Shown here piece by piece: positions 63,401 to 64,000 of a stretch of 64,000 nt of DNA (positions are counted from its first letter, which is position 1; each line of letters starts with the position of its first letter). Under the pieces are notes generated by a model. It was not told the origin of the DNA. It was given only the letters and a program-made list of their open reading frames with translations, and ran no database searches. A program made the position numbers and the translations under genes. The stretch is from the NCBI GenBank assembly GCA_963281255.1, contig OY725504.1, positions 2,728,001 to 2,792,000 of the forward strand, in the 5' to 3' direction. The stretch is from Aphrocallistes beatrix (taxonomy: Eukaryota; Porifera; Hexactinellida; Sceptrulophora; Aphrocallistidae).

Positions 63401-64000
63401 AAGAAAAGTTCTACTGTGAACCCGAATGAAAAAAATGCTAATAAAGCTAGCTCTCTCCAACATGTTCTTGATGCTAGGAATGGAAAAGGTCGATCTGCAC
63501 TAGAAAGTGCAATTGAATTATGTAAAAAAGATGCTTTTGACAATTTAATGCAATCAGATGCCTCTTTTAATACGAGAGACGACGAAGAAAATTCAATCCT
63601 TCACTCTTACATGCAATGCAGTGACGCTGATCCATACTTCTTAGACCAGATACTGAAAAATATACCTCCAGACTTTGTGAACTCACCAAATACAAATGGC
63701 CACACTCCTCTACATCTAGCAGTGATGTCAGAGAATGAGGCATCCTTCGAAAAAATAATAAACTGTGAGACATGTGAATACGATACGCTTACTTCAGAAG
63801 GTGACAACATTATACATCTTGCAGCTAAGAATGGGAACAATGGGTTTCTTCACCACGTATTGGAAGATGTTAAAGTAAGGGATAAAGATAAACCTGAAAA
63901 AGCTAAATTGCTGAACTTGAATAATAAGGAAAATAAATCTCCAGTATTCTATGCGGTAGAAAAAGGGAGTATTGAAGCATTCCTGAATGAACCAGATGTC
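60446..64000 (+). CDS. Large ankyrin-repeat protein, internal exon open at the right edge
   Basis: An unbroken frame of 1185 codons runs from just after a stop at 60425 to the last base of the window. The first in-frame Met is about 110 codons in, so an upstream exon is likely, joined at the acceptor CCCTTTAG (60443). The first ~150 residues (EHGGLCFCKEDKTLYVGIRK) match no family I know. From about residue 370 onward come at least twelve ankyrin-like helices: GNTLFHTAAEKK, GCNILHIAVIH, GLTPLLLCMTLKHLDAARLL, NNALHLALSLE, GKTSLLLSVEKGDVAIVDRL, TNILHQAIVQGN, NLTPLQLAIRNKDSKILEIL, GHTPLHLAVMSENE, GDNIIHLAAKNGNNGFLHHV, KSPVFYAVEKGSIEAFL. No membrane segment appears yet. Ankyrin stacks bind proteins; the specific role (scaffold, channel such as TRPA-like, or other) cannot be told without the C terminus. 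Confidence 0.85.
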   Translation, partial: MLHEQILEHGGLCFCKEDKTLYVGIRKGDSYESIPYDSVHLDTKIKSIKSTEIQVVFNVSQRNEDICAKVLKPFSKSHIPIPASLDWIKCVEKFIPIEKLFMFILTSKSKDYYLFMDLFVKNLHRIAWDTSDGDGNTMIHYTTIMDSYPKVACDIIRYVAESDQYRHLICQENNKGVVPLAFILLSKLSTESKVFKDKTFPATPEILNQLISSKASVLKLENGDRYSWKGGNEILFGQLISDQKDVLLITNSFKGKEKSSYRICCRLCEPQICQLLSDKVIRMFNPKPNTIPEKILEQILKFPCDKIFQSLFPKYVRYHSPIPSHSTLLHFALHSLYLSLPNLEQIINSFKSEVDWLVKDGNKNTILHSVISGNQDEKINFIIETCPEVQFKKMWKMKNQPTEQTPFDLMIETNSFDPLAVVLNRFPDFLTFHKDSEGNTLFHTAAEKKIQGLFNLLINNPLATKMVNAINSEKKSPLMICVEERLIDEMDVLIHKLGCEMTISTNHGCNILHIAVIHYESKIFSEILDCIRIGINPTLINETIFSPHHSTSTAKSLESYIGLTPLLLCMTLKHLDAARLLIAAGAEIDKSESNRPNFIYLLMQVCHNRDELEDFFKLQLKTYNYKTPPTQFCPDFFKDETLLYLSIDLNNTEAFELLLPRSTVNMLAYQESVALNNALHLALSLETEYPFIKEILKRVKCLKEEGLETDELINQHNRKGKTSLLLSVEKGDVAIVDRLLTLNCDVTAKYGQEATNILHQAIVQGNPQIIKSILLKIEEKGVSKELIEFRNKENLTPLQLAIRNKDSKILEILLGSDINLENQNLVNDVTLLDYASEQGNSMYELICKKLESKPNAPLSCEYGQQEQTPGCELSIELATKRAEHRNPEIESSENEDTRTEHLIEIVSCNTNEKIQEYLENTQNPIDSTELSLIASQHGTPEVITYLFDKSYFDVTSKTKEQNTVIHCGVSNPCSEVLKRILHFSRKKSSTVNPNEKNANKASSLQHVLDARNGKGRSALESAIELCKKDAFDNLMQSDASFNTRDDEENSILHSYMQCSDADPYFLDQILKNIPPDFVNSPNTNGHTPLHLAVMSENEASFEKIINCETCEYDTLTSEGDNIIHLAAKNGNNGFLHHVLEDVKVRDKDKPEKAKLLNLNNKENKSPVFYAVEKGSIEAFLNEPDV

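Noticed and set aside
1..64000. tRNA, rRNA or snRNA genes
   Set aside because: I looked for clover-leaf T-loop motifs (GGTTCGAATCC-like) and found only TTCGAA words inside MITEs; none fold as tRNAs by eye.

Overview
The window looks like nuclear DNA of an AT-rich, transposon-dense invertebrate metazoan. Host genes carry GT-AG introns (a G-protein alpha gene on the left edge), the conserved host proteins are eukaryotic (G-alpha, ANAPC1, a CDA-type cytidine deaminase), and the rest is a thick layer of animal-type transposons: hAT, Tc1/mariner, pogo-like, Gypsy, a SCAND3/KRBA2-like integrase and Penelope-like retroelements. I cannot name the species from sequence alone.

Host genes, left to right. 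A G-alpha gene on the minus strand (12-1896) has four exons in view and runs off the left edge. A single-exon cytidine deaminase lies at 6809-7315 (-). A 329-aa coiled-coil protein with a TRIM/B-box-like coiled coil lies at 10448-11437 (-). Anaphase-promoting complex subunit 1 occupies one 5.2-kb exon at 24755-29965 (+). Two single-exon orphans follow: 161 aa at 31459-31944 (+) and a 170-aa multi-pass membrane protein at 39200-39712 (+). A giant ankyrin-repeat exon opens at about 60444 and is still open at the right edge (+).

Between them lie more than forty transposon copies or fragments, often nested with readable target-site duplications (TSDs). The commonest, called MITE-A here, is about 600 bp, has a 5' TIR CCTTACTATTAAAACTCGAT, a (TA)n tract, two TGACGTCA (CRE) sites and a GC-rich double hairpin at one end. 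Its TA tract repeatedly hosts other transposons. A second family (MITE-B) consists of TA-flanked palindromes held at 476-479 bp. Three hAT elements with exact 8-bp TSDs carry broken transposases (22131-24529, 46351-50002, 56482-59150), and the last sits inside a MITE-A copy and itself contains mariner and MITE-B insertions.

The youngest and most complete element is a Penelope-like retroelement at about 51635-55463. It has two uninterrupted ORFs (an ORF1 with a Cys/His cluster; RT plus GIY-YIG endonuclease) between two 143-bp direct repeats I read as identical, each containing a hammerhead-ribozyme-like fold. A second, 5'-truncated Penelope copy lies tail-to-tail with it and carries its own, more canonical hammerhead.

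The features least explained by standard catalogues are (i) a set of roughly 1-kb, almost fully palindromic elements at 43158-44236, 47406-48454 and, partly, 30485-31045, and (ii) at least six unrelated short elements whose two ends are each built from the same 15-35-bp motif repeated several times in inverted orientation.
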